Below the pieces are notes generated by a model, which saw only the letters and a list, made by a program, of their open reading frames with translations, was not told where the DNA came from and did not search any database. From an uncultured Aquimarina sp. (GTDB taxonomy: Bacteria > Bacteroidota > Bacteroidia > Flavobacteriales > Flavobacteriaceae), in the NCBI RefSeq assembly GCF_947492965.1, contig NZ_CANLOZ010000001.1, positions 620,001 through 684,000 on the forward strand: a stretch of DNA of 64,000 bases, read 5' to 3'. The position numbers and the translations under genes are program-made. This document shows positions 1 through 10,397 of this stretch, piece by piece (position 1 is the stretch's first letter; the number at the start of each line of letters is the position of its first letter).

Positions 1-2340
1 AACCGGAAGTGCAATCTTCATTTCATTAGTTTCTTGGGCGCTTAATTGTGAGATCAGTCCACCAACTTCATTACCGAGGTATTTTGCAGGTACATCTAAA
101 GATACATTATAATTCATATTCATGTCAAAACTATGACTTCCTCCAGCTGTAATTTTAATGCCTTCGATATCAAAATCGAAAGGTTTTACGTTTATTTTGC
201 CGTCGTCAAAATTTAGCGATGTCTTGATGTCCTTTAGGTTTAGTTTATTAAGGTCTAAAAAGTTTAATTGGTTATCTAAATTAGATAATAAAGGTGTTTG
301 CGAAGTATTTACTTTCGCATTTAGAATTTCTGCTAACGCATTTCCTTTTAACGAATTCAATACTGGTGTAAGATCGTCATTAAGATTTCCATTAAGTTTT
401 ATTTGCGTAGTTAAAGCTCCAGTGAGAGCTTTGGCAATAGGTGCTAATCCCTGCAATAGCTCAAGGCTAGCAAAAGATTTAGCGATATTGATTTTACTTA
501 AATCCAAGTTCATTCCAAAATTCGGAGTATCTGTTTTAGTAGATACTTGTCCATTAAACGCAAGACCTCCGTCGAACAGATTGGATGTTACATTCTGTAA
601 ATAGGCTGTCTCGTCATTTATTTTTACACTTCCTTTGGTGTTTTTTAATTCAAGATTGTCATATAGTACCTTCTTCGCGTCAAAATTTAAGGTTGCATCT
701 ATAAAGGATGGTATTTTCAGGGCGTCATTAGTGGAATTTTCAGTGGTCTCTTGTTCTGTTGTTTCTGATTCCGCAACCATAAAATCATTTACTGCGAATA
801 TCTCCGAACTAACATCGAAATTTCCTTTCAGGTCTTGCTTTGAAAATAAAAACCCCATTAAATTTTGTATCGTACCTGCTGCAGCTAGATCAGATTTGCC
901 AGTAGTAACATTCATTTTTTCTAATGTAATTTTTCCTGGTTGAAAGTTGACATTAGCGTTTTCTATTTTTATTTTACTAGGTAATTCAGCTGAAGCATAG
1001 GTGAATTTATCTAAACTTATAGTTCCAGAACTTTTAACATTTTGATATTGCTCCTTTTCTAAAGACTCCATATCAAAATTGGTATTTACATTTGCCTTCA
1101 ATATTCCGTTTAGTTGTTGTTCTAGCTCCATTGGATACGCCTTGTCTAGGTTAGCAAGGTTTAGCGTTCCTTTTACAGCCATATCCACAATCATATTGGA
1201 AGTTATTTTTTTTAGACTACCATTAGCAGCAAAAGTATCTTGGTCAATTCTGAAAGTAAGATTGTTTATATTAACATACATGTCGTCGGCTAAACCAGTG
1301 TCATTTTTTATTTGAGTATCAATAGTGATATTTTGAACACTTTTTGGAAGATCTGGATATTTGAAAGATGCATTGTTGGAAGCAATTTTAATATCCATTT
1401 TAGGGATATAAGTATCATCGGATTTTCCTTTGATCATTCCATTGATTGAAAACTCTCCTGTCGTTTGTACGCCATCTAAGTTCTTTGCGTATGCTTCAGG
1501 AATAACAGCAAGAAAGTTTTTAAAATCTGATGTAGGAGTGCTGAAACTAATATCAACATCTGTATACTTTTCAAAAAGTTGCACAAACCCTTTGAACTCA
1601 AGAGGTAGCTGATTTACCAAAGCCTTATTCTCTTTAAATGCATATCGCTGGTTTTCCAGATCCAGTTCCAGTGCTGCTTCTAATTGTAAGGCGTTTTTGT
1701 TTAAATAATTCGTGTCATCTAAGCTAAAAGATACTTTAGAACTTGATTTAGTGTCTAAGATAATCTTGTCTCCTGACAGAGATCCATCACCGCTATGATT
1801 AACATTCGTCATGCGTAAGGCAATTTTACTTACATCATTTTGATACAAAAGCTTACTATTGTTAATCTCATAATGATCTAGTTCAAATGTAAATGAACTA
1901 CTTTCTTCTTCTTGCACGGATTCTTCTTTTCCTGAAGATTTTACAATATCGAAGTTCGAATTTTCTAAAGAATCTGTTTTAACGGCAATATTAGCTTCGT
2001 CTATAATAAATTTTTGTACACTTATTGGATCCGATGCGCCTTTGAATAATTCTTTGATCGACATATCCAAAGATATTTTTTTAGCATACGCAAGCGTATC
2101 TCCTTCAAAAGGGGCGAAGTTGATGATAGAAAGTTCTTCAATAATGACAGAAGCTTTAGGGAAACTTCTGATTAAGCTAATGTCAACATCCGCAAAATCA
2201 ACTTTGGCGTTAACATGTTCATTGGCTAAATAGCGGATCTTATCTTTAATGGTACCTCCGAATAATAAAGGAACTGATATGAGTGCTATTACTAGGACCA
2301 GTATAATAATGCCGAATATTTTAAGGATCTTTTTTACCAT
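1..2340 (-). CDS. AsmA-like membrane-anchored protein, C-terminus beyond the window
   Basis: The minus strand is open from an ATG at 2340 to the left edge, about 780 codons with no stop seen in the stretches I translated. The protein starts with a short basic segment and one hydrophobic helix (residues about 5-28), followed by long repetitive beta-rich sequence. Phrases such as LDLSKINIAKSFASLELLQG, typical of AsmA/TamB-like proteins, occur near the end. Members of this group are inner-membrane proteins with a large periplasmic part, linked to outer-membrane lipid or protein homeostasis. The specific role here is unknown. The stop codon lies outside the window, so length and C-terminal domains cannot be judged. 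Confidence 0.8.
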   Translation of the reverse strand, partial: MVKKILKIFGIIILVLVIALISVPLLFGGTIKDKIRYLANEHVNAKVDFADVDISLIRSFPKASVIIEELSIINFAPFEGDTLAYAKKISLDMSIKELFKGASDPISVQKFIIDEANIAVKTDSLENSNFDIVKSSGKEESVQEEESSSFTFELDHYEINNSKLLYQNDVSKIALRMTNVNHSGDGSLSGDKIILDTKSSSKVSFSLDDTNYLNKNALQLEAALELDLENQRYAFKENKALVNQLPLEFKGFVQLFEKYTDVDISFSTPTSDFKNFLAVIPEAYAKNLDGVQTTGEFSINGMIKGKSDDTYIPKMDIKIASNNASFKYPDLPKSVQNITIDTQIKNDTGLADDMYVNINNLTFRIDQDTFAANGSLKKITSNMIVDMAVKGTLNLANLDKAYPMELEQQLNGILKANVNTNFDMESLEKEQYQNVKSSGTISLDKFTYASAELPSKIKIENANVNFQPGKITLEKMNVTTGKSDLAAAGTIQNLMGFLFSKQDLKGNFDVSSEIFAVNDFMVAESETTEQETTENSTNDALKIPSFIDATLNFDAKKVLYDNLELKNTKGSVKINDETAYLQNVTSNLFDGGLAFNGQVSTKTDTPNFGMNLDLSKINIAKSFASLELLQGLAPIAKALTGALTTQIKLNGNLNDDLTPVLNSLKGNALAEILNAKVNTSQTPLLSNLDNQLNFLDLNKLNLKDIKTSLNFDDGKINVKPFDFDIEGIKITAGGSHSFDMNMNYNVSLDVPAKYLGNEVGGLISQLSAQETNEMKIALPV

Positions 2341-2417
2341 TATTCTTGCTTTTTATGTAAAGTAACGATTTAACCGTGTATTATGTTGCGGCTCTTGAGT
2401 TAACTATTTGTTAGATT

Positions 2418-3143
2418 TTAATATTCCAAGTTTAATTCCTCACCTGGTTTTAACTGAAATCTTTTTCGAAGACCAAATACGGTTAGGTATAAAAATGGAG
2501 TGTCTATAGTAGCTACGATGACCTTAAATAAGAAGCCACTCATAACAAAAGGGATAAAATTATCCCAAGAAAATATTTCATTAAGGCACAGCAAAGAGAT
2601 AATAGTAACACTATCTATAAGTTGAGAAAGAAAAGTGGAAAAATTATTTCTTATCCAAAGATGTTTTCCTTTGGTCATTCGCTTCCAGAAATGAAAAATC
2701 CTTATGTCTATGTATTGAGCAAATAGATATGCGGTCATAGATGCAAAAACAGAGATCAAACTTTTGCCAAAAACTAAATTAAAAGTATCGTTATCTACCT
2801 GAATATTTGGGTCGGTTCCAGGATCAATGTAAGCATCTACAGAGGCAGCGCCATAAATTATCAAAAGAGAAAAAACGGATGCAAAAATTCCAGCTGTAAC
2901 CATGAGATTGGCTTTTTTCTTCCCATAGATCTCACTCACAATATCCGTGATAAGAAAGGTTAATGGATATGGTATAAGACCAACACTTATAGTGAAGGTG
3001 TAGATTCCGAAAAAATCCCATTGAAAAAATTTCTGAAAGATGAGATTACAAACAACTAATGAGGATATAAATAACGCTCCAAGAATAAGGTAAATTCGGT
3101 AGGCTGTTGCTTTGTCTTTTGGATTTAAAGAAGTTGAATTCAA
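2418..3143 (-). CDS. yhhQ: Queuosine precursor transporter, YhhQ/VUT family
   Basis: This 241-residue integral membrane protein has about six hydrophobic segments. It carries the family hallmark LITDIVSEIYGKKKA (residues about 64-78) between the second and third segments. The VUT/ECF-like family imports queuine or 7-deazaguanine precursors used for tRNA queuosine. The start is taken as TTG at 3143, because no upstream ATG stays in frame (the ATG just upstream runs into TGA) and the first hydrophobic segment would be lost from any later ATG. It is divergent from folK across about 110 bp; a TATTTTTG box upstream on its own strand could be the -7 element. Confidence 0.85.
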   Translation of the reverse strand: MNSTSLNPKDKATAYRIYLILGALFISSLVVCNLIFQKFFQWDFFGIYTFTISVGLIPYPLTFLITDIVSEIYGKKKANLMVTAGIFASVFSLLIIYGAASVDAYIDPGTDPNIQVDNDTFNLVFGKSLISVFASMTAYLFAQYIDIRIFHFWKRMTKGKHLWIRNNFSTFLSQLIDSVTIISLLCLNEIFSWDNFIPFVMSGFLFKVIVATIDTPFLYLTVFGLRKRFQLKPGEELNLEY

Positions 3144-3253
3144 AATAAAAAATAGTTCATAATACTTCGCACAAAAATAAGGTGAAGTGGTTTTGTTTTC
3201 CTTAATTTGCTCTTAAAAATACGGAGTTCCGATTAGATTATAAAAAACCCAGC

Positions 3254-4384
3254 TTGAAAACACAGCATCGCATACATATTTCTTTAGGAAGTAATATAGG
3301 TAATAAGTTAGATCACCTTCAGAAAGCAGTGAATGCTATTTATCACGAACTAGGAGATGTAGTTAAAATATCCAGCGTATATCAAACACCAGCATGGGGT
3401 TTTAGCAGTGATGACTTTTATAATGCTTGTGTTCTTCTAAAAACCTTTTATAGTACTACGCAGGTTTTAGAGAAGCTTCTCCAAATAGAGACCTCATTGG
3501 GTAGAAATAGAAGTAATTCGGAAGGGTATGAGGCAAGGATTATTGATTTGGATATTATTTTTTCTTCAGAAGGAACAAGTGATACGCAAAGATTACGAGT
3601 TCCACATCCTTCTATGCAAGATCGTAAGTTTGTTTTAAAACCGCTCGAAGAGATTGCAAAAGAAGAAATCCATCCTGTTATGAACCTAACAGTAGGTGAG
3701 TTGTTGGAGAACACTCCCGATGAATCTGCTGTCGTATTAGTAGAAGGCCAAATTGTAAATCCAAAAGAAAAGTATTTACTGTCTAATGTTCAGTATCTCA
3801 CTATTGAAGGGAATATTGGCGCTGGAAAAACAAGCCTAGCTCATTTAATTTCCGAAGAGTTTAATGCAAAATTAGTTTTAGAACGTTTTGCTGATAATCC
3901 ATTTTTGCCAAAATTCTATGAGGATATGGAGCGTTATGCTTTTCCTTTGGAAATGTCTTTTTTAGCTGATAGATATCAACGTCTTCAGGATGATATTGGT
4001 CAATTAGATTTGTTTAAGGATTTTGTTGTGAGTGACTATGATGTGTTTAAGTCTTTGATTTTTGCTCAGGTCACATTGCAGGAAGATGAGTATACATTGT
4101 ACAAAAAGGTTTTTGATATCATGTACAGAGATTTGCCAAAACCCGGACTGTATGTTTATTTGTATCAAAATACTGAACGTCTTTTAGAAAACATTAAAAA
4201 AAGAGGAAGGGATTATGAACAAAAAATTCCAGCAGAGTACTTAAATAAGATCAATAAGGGATATTTGCGGTTTATTAAAGCTCAGCCAGATTTAAATGTT
4301 AGGATCATAGATATTTCTGAAAAAGATTTTATCAAAAACCGATCAGATTATATTTGGGTATTGAAATCAATTTTGCAACATTAA
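3254..4384 (+). CDS. folK: Fused HPPK (FolK) and deoxynucleoside kinase
   Basis: Residues 1 to about 160 match 6-hydroxymethyl-7,8-dihydropterin pyrophosphokinase, the folate-pathway enzyme, with the N-terminal SLGSNIG motif and the RIIDLDIIF motif. Residues about 175-376 match deoxynucleoside kinase (dAdo/dGuo kinase type), with the P-loop GNIGAGKTS near residue 185 and the ERFADNPFLPKFYEDM segment. A fusion of folate synthesis and purine deoxynucleoside salvage is known in Bacteroidota. The start is TTG at 3254; translation from there gives the canonical HPPK N-terminus. The 3' end overlaps the convergent dipeptidase gene by 4 bp. Confidence 0.9.
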   Translation: MKTQHRIHISLGSNIGNKLDHLQKAVNAIYHELGDVVKISSVYQTPAWGFSSDDFYNACVLLKTFYSTTQVLEKLLQIETSLGRNRSNSEGYEARIIDLDIIFSSEGTSDTQRLRVPHPSMQDRKFVLKPLEEIAKEEIHPVMNLTVGELLENTPDESAVVLVEGQIVNPKEKYLLSNVQYLTIEGNIGAGKTSLAHLISEEFNAKLVLERFADNPFLPKFYEDMERYAFPLEMSFLADRYQRLQDDIGQLDLFKDFVVSDYDVFKSLIFAQVTLQEDEYTLYKKVFDIMYRDLPKPGLYVYLYQNTERLLENIKKRGRDYEQKIPAEYLNKINKGYLRFIKAQPDLNVRIIDISEKDFIKNRSDYIWVLKSILQH

Positions 4385-5700
4385 CTTTTCTGAAGGTCAA
4401 ATGCTACCTTTTGAACTTCATCCAATACGCGCAAAAGATTGCCACTCCATAATTTTTCTATTTGCTCTTCGGTATACCCTCTTTTTACTAATTCTAAGGT
4501 TACATTAAAGGTTTCGGATGCATCGCTCCAACCTTCAATTCCACCGCCACCATCAAAATCTGAACTGATACCCACATGATCAATTCCTATTTTTTCTACC
4601 ATATAATCAATATGGTTAACAAAATCCTCAACATTCACAGCAGGAGGTAAGTCTTTCATTTTTTTAACTTTTGCTCGGCGGATTGCTGCCATTTTACCCA
4701 AAAAATCATAATACGTTTCTTTTTCTTCAGTACTTAGCTTCATCACTTCTTCTCGCTCTAACCAGGTAACACCCATAGAATCTGCTATTTGTTTTCCTAT
4801 CTCAACTTCTTTTATAACTCTCTTTTCAAACTTTTCTGTGTTTAAATAAGAAGTAAAAGCTACTGTTTGTACCACACCACCATTATCTTTTAGCCACTGC
4901 AATTGTTCATCGTCTAGATTTCTGCTATGATCACACAAAGCTCTTGCTGAAGAGTGAGAAGCAATAATTGGGGCTTTAGAAAGTTCAATCATTTGGCGCA
5001 TCGACTCTTTTGAAGGGTGAGATACATCGATCATCATTCCCCATTTATTCATTTCTTTAATTACCTCTTTTCCTAAGTCGCTAAGTCCATTATGTAACCA
5101 AATATCATCTGTTTCTCCTGTATTGGAATCACAAAGTTGGCTATGGCCATTATGAGATAATGACATATACCGAGCACCAAGATCATAGAATTTTTTTACA
5201 TTACTGATATCATTTCCGATAGGATACCCGTTTTCGATACCGATCATAGCAACTTTTTTACCGGATTTATGAATGTTACGAACCTCATTAGAATTTTTGG
5301 CTAGTGCTATCTGATCCGGAGCAATCGTATCTACTAAACGATGGATAGCGTTAAATTTTGACATAGCAATTTCGTGGGCTTTTTTAAACCCACTAGCATT
5401 TAGTGAATCTTGACCCGTATATACGATAAACCAAGCTACATCTAAACCTCCCTTTTCCATTTTGGGTAAAGTTATTTGAGAATTAAGATCTTGTGTGTAA
5501 TTAATAGAGTCAGTAAAATTTTTAATATTAATATCACAGTGGGTGTCCAATGTAATTACATTTTTGTGAATCTCCTTTGCTTTGGTAATTATTTGGTCTG
5601 CAGTCATAGGTTCCTCATTCTTGGATTCTAATTTAGTTGCCTTTTCATTGCAACTCAGTATAGCTAGAAATAGAACAAGTGCGATCGTGATATTTTTCAT
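4381..5700 (-). CDS. Membrane dipeptidase, peptidase family M19, lipoprotein
   Basis: This 439-residue protein has a lipoprotein signal with a predicted lipidated Cys17 (AILSC). The body is the amidohydrolase-fold renal dipeptidase family: the metal-binding HxD pair is at His54/Asp56 (TLDTHCD), and further conserved blocks are GIENGYPIG, SLSHNGHS, DVSHPS and IGISSDFDGGGG. The family cleaves dipeptides, often with D-residues, using two zinc ions. The lipobox places it in the periplasm or on the outer membrane. It is convergent with the folK fusion and has no obvious operon partner. Confidence 0.9.
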   Translation of the reverse strand: MKNITIALVLFLAILSCNEKATKLESKNEEPMTADQIITKAKEIHKNVITLDTHCDINIKNFTDSINYTQDLNSQITLPKMEKGGLDVAWFIVYTGQDSLNASGFKKAHEIAMSKFNAIHRLVDTIAPDQIALAKNSNEVRNIHKSGKKVAMIGIENGYPIGNDISNVKKFYDLGARYMSLSHNGHSQLCDSNTGETDDIWLHNGLSDLGKEVIKEMNKWGMMIDVSHPSKESMRQMIELSKAPIIASHSSARALCDHSRNLDDEQLQWLKDNGGVVQTVAFTSYLNTEKFEKRVIKEVEIGKQIADSMGVTWLEREEVMKLSTEEKETYYDFLGKMAAIRRAKVKKMKDLPPAVNVEDFVNHIDYMVEKIGIDHVGISSDFDGGGGIEGWSDASETFNVTLELVKRGYTEEQIEKLWSGNLLRVLDEVQKVAFDLQKS

Positions 5701-5778
5701 TTTGCAATGGTTATATAGCGTTAGTTAGCATTAAACTTACAAAACAAAATCGGGAATATCTTTTTAATGACAGGTTAT

Positions 5779-6339
5779 TTATAAGTTTAAAGTAGCCGAT
5801 ATTTCTTTCTCAAATTGTAATCCATCAGTGGTTTCAATAGAAAAGGTGAAGTTATATTCCTGATTTTCGAATTGAGATTTTTCTAAAAACTCGTTTAAAA
5901 AATCTACATAAAGAGTCGTTAAATAAAGATCAATGTTATTCGCTATTTCAGTTATTTCGATTAAATTAGAATTGGCGTGGATTATGTTACCATCATATAT
6001 GAAATCTTTGTCGAGACTTATTTTAAAACTTTCTAAATTTAATTCATTTATATAGGAGGTATTATCACAATATGTATGAAAAGCATAAGCAGAAGGAATG
6101 AGGTTAACATTAATATTACTCGACGCGATATTGTTTATGTCGAACCTTGCGATTAAGGTAAACTCTCCTGTTAATACAACTTCAGAATCTGGAGTAGATG
6201 TTGTATTAAGCTCAAATAATTCTATACTTCTAATATTTTGAATTTGATATTTTTGTTCAGGGCAGCAACTATAACCGATTACTGATACTAATGAGAATAC
6301 TACATATAATTTTATTGTAGTGATAATTTTCTTTTTCAT
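5779..6339 (-). CDS. Small secreted or lipoprotein of unknown function
   Basis: This 186-residue protein starts at ATG 6339 (MKKKIITTIKLYVVFS). The frame extends 7 codons further to a TTG at 6360, but the ATG gives the better signal peptide. The signal ends in GYSCC, so lipidation at one of the two cysteines is likely. The rest is beta-rich and asparagine-rich. It resembles the flavobacterial lipoproteins annotated DUF5034, but this is a weak impression rather than a firm assignment. I infer no function. It lies alone between the dipeptidase and the RNA methyltransferase genes on the same strand. Confidence 0.6.
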   Translation of the reverse strand: MKKKIITTIKLYVVFSLVSVIGYSCCPEQKYQIQNIRSIELFELNTTSTPDSEVVLTGEFTLIARFDINNIASSNINVNLIPSAYAFHTYCDNTSYINELNLESFKISLDKDFIYDGNIIHANSNLIEITEIANNIDLYLTTLYVDFLNEFLEKSQFENQEYNFTFSIETTDGLQFEKEISATLNL

Positions 6340-6424
6340 AGTCCCCTTTTTTATTTTCAATTAATAGATGAATACTATGAAAAATGGTTGCGTAAGCTGT
6401 TGACAAAGATTGAAAGATAGAATC

Positions 6425-6961
6425 TCAGACTACCTTATTAAACAAATCCCATATAACTATTCCGGCACTAACAGATATATTTAAAGAATGCTTAGTGCCA
6501 TGCTGAGGTATTTCTATAACAGTATCGCTTAGGCTTACAATATCTTGTTGTACTCCTTTTACTTCATTACCAAATATGATTGCATATGTTTTATTTGGTT
6601 CGGGATTAAATTCATTAAGCATTACTGCATTTTCTGCTTGCTCGATAGATAATATTTGTATCTGTTGCTGTTGTAGTTCTTGGACAAGTTCCAAGGTGTT
6701 TTCCTTGTATTCCCAATCTACGGTATCAGTAGCACCCAAAGCAGTTTTTTGAATGTCTTTATGTGGAGGAGTGGCTGTGATCCCACACAGATATATTTTT
6801 TCAATTAGAAAAGCATCCGCAGTTCTGAAAACAGATCCAATGTTATTAAGACTTCTGATATTATCTAAAATAATAATAAGAGGTGTTTTCTTTGCTTCTT
6901 TGAACTCTGTCACCGTTTTACGGTCTAATTCGCTATTTTTTAGTTTTCGATTTTTTTCCAT
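6425..6961 (-). CDS. TrmH/SpoU-family RNA 2'-O-methyltransferase
   Basis: This 178-residue protein carries all three SpoU (SPOUT) motifs: LDNIRSLNNIGSVFRTADAF (residues about 31-50), IFGNEVKGV, and HSLNISVSAGIVIWDLF at the C-terminus. These form the trefoil knot that binds S-adenosylmethionine. The family 2'-O-methylates ribose in tRNA or rRNA; the target cannot be read from the sequence. It is divergent from mutS, with about 150 bp between them. A TATTTTTG box lies very close upstream of the start on its own strand. Confidence 0.9.
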   Translation of the reverse strand: MEKNRKLKNSELDRKTVTEFKEAKKTPLIIILDNIRSLNNIGSVFRTADAFLIEKIYLCGITATPPHKDIQKTALGATDTVDWEYKENTLELVQELQQQQIQILSIEQAENAVMLNEFNPEPNKTYAIIFGNEVKGVQQDIVSLSDTVIEIPQHGTKHSLNISVSAGIVIWDLFNKVV

Positions 6962-7110
6962 TGCAGCAAAAATAGGATTAATTAAGAATTTCCTTAGATG
7001 TACCTTTTAGGGAAATATGATTGTGAATAAAAATGAATAACTCCTGTAGGCTTCTTTTCAAAAAAAAATGAAGATTACCTACTTTAGCCGTTACACAAAA
7101 TCATATCCCT

Positions 7111-9747
7111 TTGGCAGCAAAAAAAGCAAAGAAAGAAAAAAAGGTAACCCCTTTAATGAAGCAGTATAATGCAATTAAGGCGAAATATCCTGATGCGTTA
7201 TTACTATTTAGAGTAGGTGATTTTTATGAAACATTTGGAGGCGATGCTATAAAAACAGCGGCAATATTGAATATTGTATTGACAAAAAGAGGAAATGGCA
7301 GTGAACATGAAACAGCACTAGCAGGATTTCCTCACCATTCTTTGAATACATATTTGCCTAAACTTGTAAAAGCAGGAGAAAGGGTAGCGATTTGTGATCA
7401 ATTAGAGGATCCAAAACAAACCAAAACTATAGTAAAAAGAGGAGTTACAGAACTTGTTACACCAGGTGTGGCTCTAAATGATGAGGTGTTGCAAAGTAAA
7501 ACCAATAACTTTTTGTGTGCTTTGCACTACGGAAAGAAAGAATTGGGAATTGCTTTTTTAGATGTCTCCACTGGAGAATTTTTAACGGCGCAAGGTGATA
7601 TTGCACAAATGGATAAATTACTACGTAATTTTAATCCAAGCGAAGTTTTAATTCCAAAACCAAAAAAACAATCTTTTCAAGGTGATTTTGGAAGTGATTT
7701 CCATACTTTTTTTCTTGAAGATTGGGTGTTTAAGACAGATTATGCCAATGAAACCTTGCAAACACATTTTGGAACGACATCTCTTAAAGGGTTTGGTGTA
7801 GATCATTTACAAGAAGGAGTTATTGCAGCAGGTGTGATTCTTCATTATCTAGGCGAAACACAACATCATAAACTACAACATATAACTTCTATTCAGAGAA
7901 TTGCAGAGGATGAATATATCTGGATGGATCGCTTTACAATTCGTAATTTAGAATTATACAACCCTAATGCCGTTAATGCGGTTACCCTTATCGATGTGAT
8001 TGATAAGACTATTTCTCCAATGGGTGGACGAACCTTAAAAAGATGGTTAGCATTGCCACTTAAGAATATTGCAAACATTCATAAACGTCATGAAGTTGTT
8101 CAGTATTTTTTGGATAATGGAGATTTACTTCAGAAAATTCAGCATCAGATTAAGCAAATTGGAGATATAGAACGCTTAATTTCTAAAGTTGCTACGGGTA
8201 AAGTAAATCCAAGAGAAATAATCCAATTAAAAAATTCATTGGAGGCTATTGTTCCAATAAAAGCGCAGGCGACTAATAGTAAGAACGATGCTTTAAAAGT
8301 TATTGGTGATACGCTGCATGATTGCGAATTGCTAAGAAACAAGATCAAAGAAACTCTGAATGAAGAGGCTCCTGTAAATATATTAAAAGGGAATACCATA
8401 GCAGATGGTTATTTAGATGAATTAGATGAACTTAGATCCATTGCTTTTTCCGGAAAGGATTATCTAGATAAAATGCTAGAAAGAGAAACCGAGGCTACAG
8501 GTATTACCTCTCTTAAAATTGCATCTAATAACGTTTTTGGGTATTATATAGAAGTACGAAACACACATAAAGATAAGGTTCCAGAGAATTGGATTCGAAA
8601 ACAGACATTGGTTAGTGCAGAACGATATATCACTGAAGAATTAAAGGAATATGAAGCTAAAATTCTAGGTGCTGAAGAAAAAATTCTATTGTTAGAGCAA
8701 CAATTATTTGGTGACTTAATTGTATGGATGAATGAATACATAAAGCCCGTACAATTAAATGCCAGTTTGATAGGGCAATTAGATTGCTTGTGTTCCTATG
8801 CGCAATTAGCAAATGAAAATTCTTATACTCGTCCAACAATAGATGATTCGCATGTTCTTGAGATTAAAAATGGTCGTCATCCTGTAATAGAAAAACAATT
8901 ACCACCAGGAGAACAGTATATCGCTAATGATGTTTCTTTAAATAGGGAAGATCAGCAAATGATTATGATTACAGGTCCTAATATGAGTGGTAAATCTGCT
9001 ATTTTAAGACAGACTGCGTTGATTGTTTTGTTAGCTCAAATGGGAAGTTTTGTTCCAGCAGATGAAGCTAAAATTGGAGTGGTGGATAAGATATTTACTA
9101 GAGTGGGAGCTAGTGATAATATTTCTATGGGAGAGTCTACGTTTATGGTAGAAATGAATGAGACAGCAAATATTCTGAATAATATATCAGATAGAAGTTT
9201 GGTGTTGTTAGACGAAATTGGACGTGGGACTAGTACATATGATGGGATTTCTATTGCCTGGGCAATTAGCGAATTTCTTCATGAACATCCTGCAAAACCT
9301 AAAACATTATTTGCAACGCATTATCACGAGTTAAATGAAATGTGTGATACGTTCCATCGAATTAAAAATTATAATGTTGCGGTGAAGGAGTTAAAAGATA
9401 ATGTTCTTTTTCTTAGAAAACTGGTTCCTGGTGGGAGCGAACATAGTTTTGGAATCCATGTAGCAAAAATGGCAGGAATGCCACAGCAGGTATTACACAG
9501 GGCAAATAAAATGCTTAAAAAACTCGAAAAATCTCACAGCAGCGAAGAACTTACTGATAAAATAAAAGGGATTCAGGAAGAAGATGAATTGCAATTGAGT
9601 TTTTTCAATTTAGATGATCCATTATTAGAAGAAATTAAAGAGGAAATCGTAAATATTGATATAGATACCCTTACTCCAGTAGAAGCTTTGATGAAATTGA
9701 ATGAGATTAAACGTATGTTAACCAGGAAGAAAGCTTCTCAGGTTTAG
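7111..9747 (+). CDS. mutS: DNA mismatch repair ATPase MutS
   Basis: At 878 residues this is full length for MutS1. The mismatch-reading Phe-x-Glu is FYE at residues 38-40. The Walker A GPNMSGKS is near residue 622, with [12 protein letters not shown] (Walker B/signature) and ATHYHEL downstream. MutS binds mispairs and loops and recruits MutL. The start is TTG at 7111, which yields the lysine-rich [11 protein letters not shown] leader and places FYE at the expected distance. It appears to be a single-gene unit, divergent from the TrmH-like gene. Confidence 0.97.
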   Translation: MAAKKAKKEKKVTPLMKQYNAIKAKYPDALLLFRVGDFYETFGGDAIKTAAILNIVLTKRGNGSEHETALAGFPHHSLNTYLPKLVKAGERVAICDQLEDPKQTKTIVKRGVTELVTPGVALNDEVLQSKTNNFLCALHYGKKELGIAFLDVSTGEFLTAQGDIAQMDKLLRNFNPSEVLIPKPKKQSFQGDFGSDFHTFFLEDWVFKTDYANETLQTHFGTTSLKGFGVDHLQEGVIAAGVILHYLGETQHHKLQHITSIQRIAEDEYIWMDRFTIRNLELYNPNAVNAVTLIDVIDKTISPMGGRTLKRWLALPLKNIANIHKRHEVVQYFLDNGDLLQKIQHQIKQIGDIERLISKVATGKVNPREIIQLKNSLEAIVPIKAQATNSKNDALKVIGDTLHDCELLRNKIKETLNEEAPVNILKGNTIADGYLDELDELRSIAFSGKDYLDKMLERETEATGITSLKIASNNVFGYYIEVRNTHKDKVPENWIRKQTLVSAERYITEELKEYEAKILGAEEKILLLEQQLFGDLIVWMNEYIKPVQLNASLIGQLDCLCSYAQLANENSYTRPTIDDSHVLEIKNGRHPVIEKQLPPGEQYIANDVSLNREDQQMIMITGPNMSGKSAILRQTALIVLLAQMGSFVPADEAKIGVVDKIFTRVGASDNISMGESTFMVEMNETANILNNISDRSLVLLDEIGRGTSTYDGISIAWAISEFLHEHPAKPKTLFATHYHELNEMCDTFHRIKNYNVAVKELKDNVLFLRKLVPGGSEHSFGIHVAKMAGMPQQVLHRANKMLKKLEKSHSSEELTDKIKGIQEEDELQLSFFNLDDPLLEEIKEEIVNIDIDTLTPVEALMKLNEIKRMLTRKKASQV

Positions 9748-9908
9748 TGAGACTTTGTTTTGGAAAATGAGGGGACAACTTTTTCAAAACAGCTAGTGGA
9801 ATAAATCCAATTGAAAAACGGGAACTGATTATCGGAAGAAAGATTTGATCTTATTGTGTTGAAATATTGTTAGTTAAAATAAAATTTTATTCTTTTTTTA
9901 AAAAAGGC

Positions 9909-9938
9909 TTTGGTATTATAAGAAATGTTTTAAATTTG
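9909..9938 (+). promoter_or_regulatory. Bacteroidota-type promoter for the tRNA pair
   Basis: A TTTG (-33 element, 9909-9912) is followed after 18 bp by TAAATTTG (9931-9938), a full match to the -7 consensus TAnnTTTG used by the primary sigma factor in this phylum. Transcription would start about 30 bp before tRNA-Gly. The match is by eye. Confidence 0.7.
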
Positions 9939-9976
9939 CATCCGCAATAACGAATTGCAAAGTTCTTATAAAAACT

Positions 9977-10048
9977 GCGAAAGTAGCTCAGGGGTAGAGC
10001 ATCACCTTGCCAAGGTGAGGGTCGCGGGTTCAAATCCCGTCTTTCGCT
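9977..10048 (+). tRNA. tRNA-Gly (anticodon GCC)
   Basis: The cloverleaf is intact: acceptor stem GCGAAAG pairs with CTTTCGC, and the anticodon stem CACCT/GGTG holds TTGCCAA with anticodon GCC. The T-arm has GCGGGTTCAAATCCCGT. CCA is not encoded. It is cotranscribed with the tRNA-Leu that begins about 20 bp downstream. Confidence 0.95.
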
Positions 10049-10067
10049 CTGAGAAAACATATATCAC

Positions 10068-10151
10068 GCTCGGGTGGTGGAATTGGTAGACACGTTGGAC
10101 TTAAAATCCAATGAACATTAGTTCGTACGGGTTCAAGTCCCGTCCCGAGTA
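10068..10151 (+). tRNA. tRNA-Leu (anticodon TAA)
   Basis: This 84-nt class II tRNA has acceptor strands GCTCGGG and CCCGAGT (last pair G-U). The D-arm starts TGGTGGAATTGGTAGACACG, the anticodon loop is ACTTAAAA (TAA), there is a long variable arm, and the T-arm is ACGGGTTCAAGTCCCGT. CCA is not encoded. Its last base directly abuts the 48-bp repeat/terminator at 10152. Confidence 0.95.
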
Positions 10152-10199
10152 CTTAAGAAAACCTCTTGATTAATTCAAGAGGTTTCTTTGTTTTTAGAC
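10152..10199 (+). terminator. tRNA operon terminator; copy 1 of a direct repeat
   Basis: The hairpin AACCTCTTGA/TCAAGAGGTT is followed by a T-rich run and begins directly after tRNA-Leu. The element, including its flanks from CTTAAG to TTTTTAGAC, recurs almost unchanged at 39111-39159. About 45 of 48-49 positions are identical, and the differences lie mainly in the loop. Confidence 0.85.
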
Positions 10200-10397
10200 G
10201 TTTCTTTTTATGTAATACTTTTACAACGTTTTCCTTCGAAAAGAGGATATGGAAAACTTTTCATCTTCATTAATTATCACATTTAGAGTTTTTATTTTTT
10301 CAAGATTTTAAGTAGATTTTTCGTAATTAATAAAACTATTGTTTTGGTTTTTTGTCCTGTGACATTACTTTACGATTATTAATTATAACATATTATA

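Noticed and set aside
158..2233. Several plus-strand open frames across the first 2.3 kb
   Set aside because: They lie opposite the continuous minus-strand AsmA-like frame and have no recognisable motifs.
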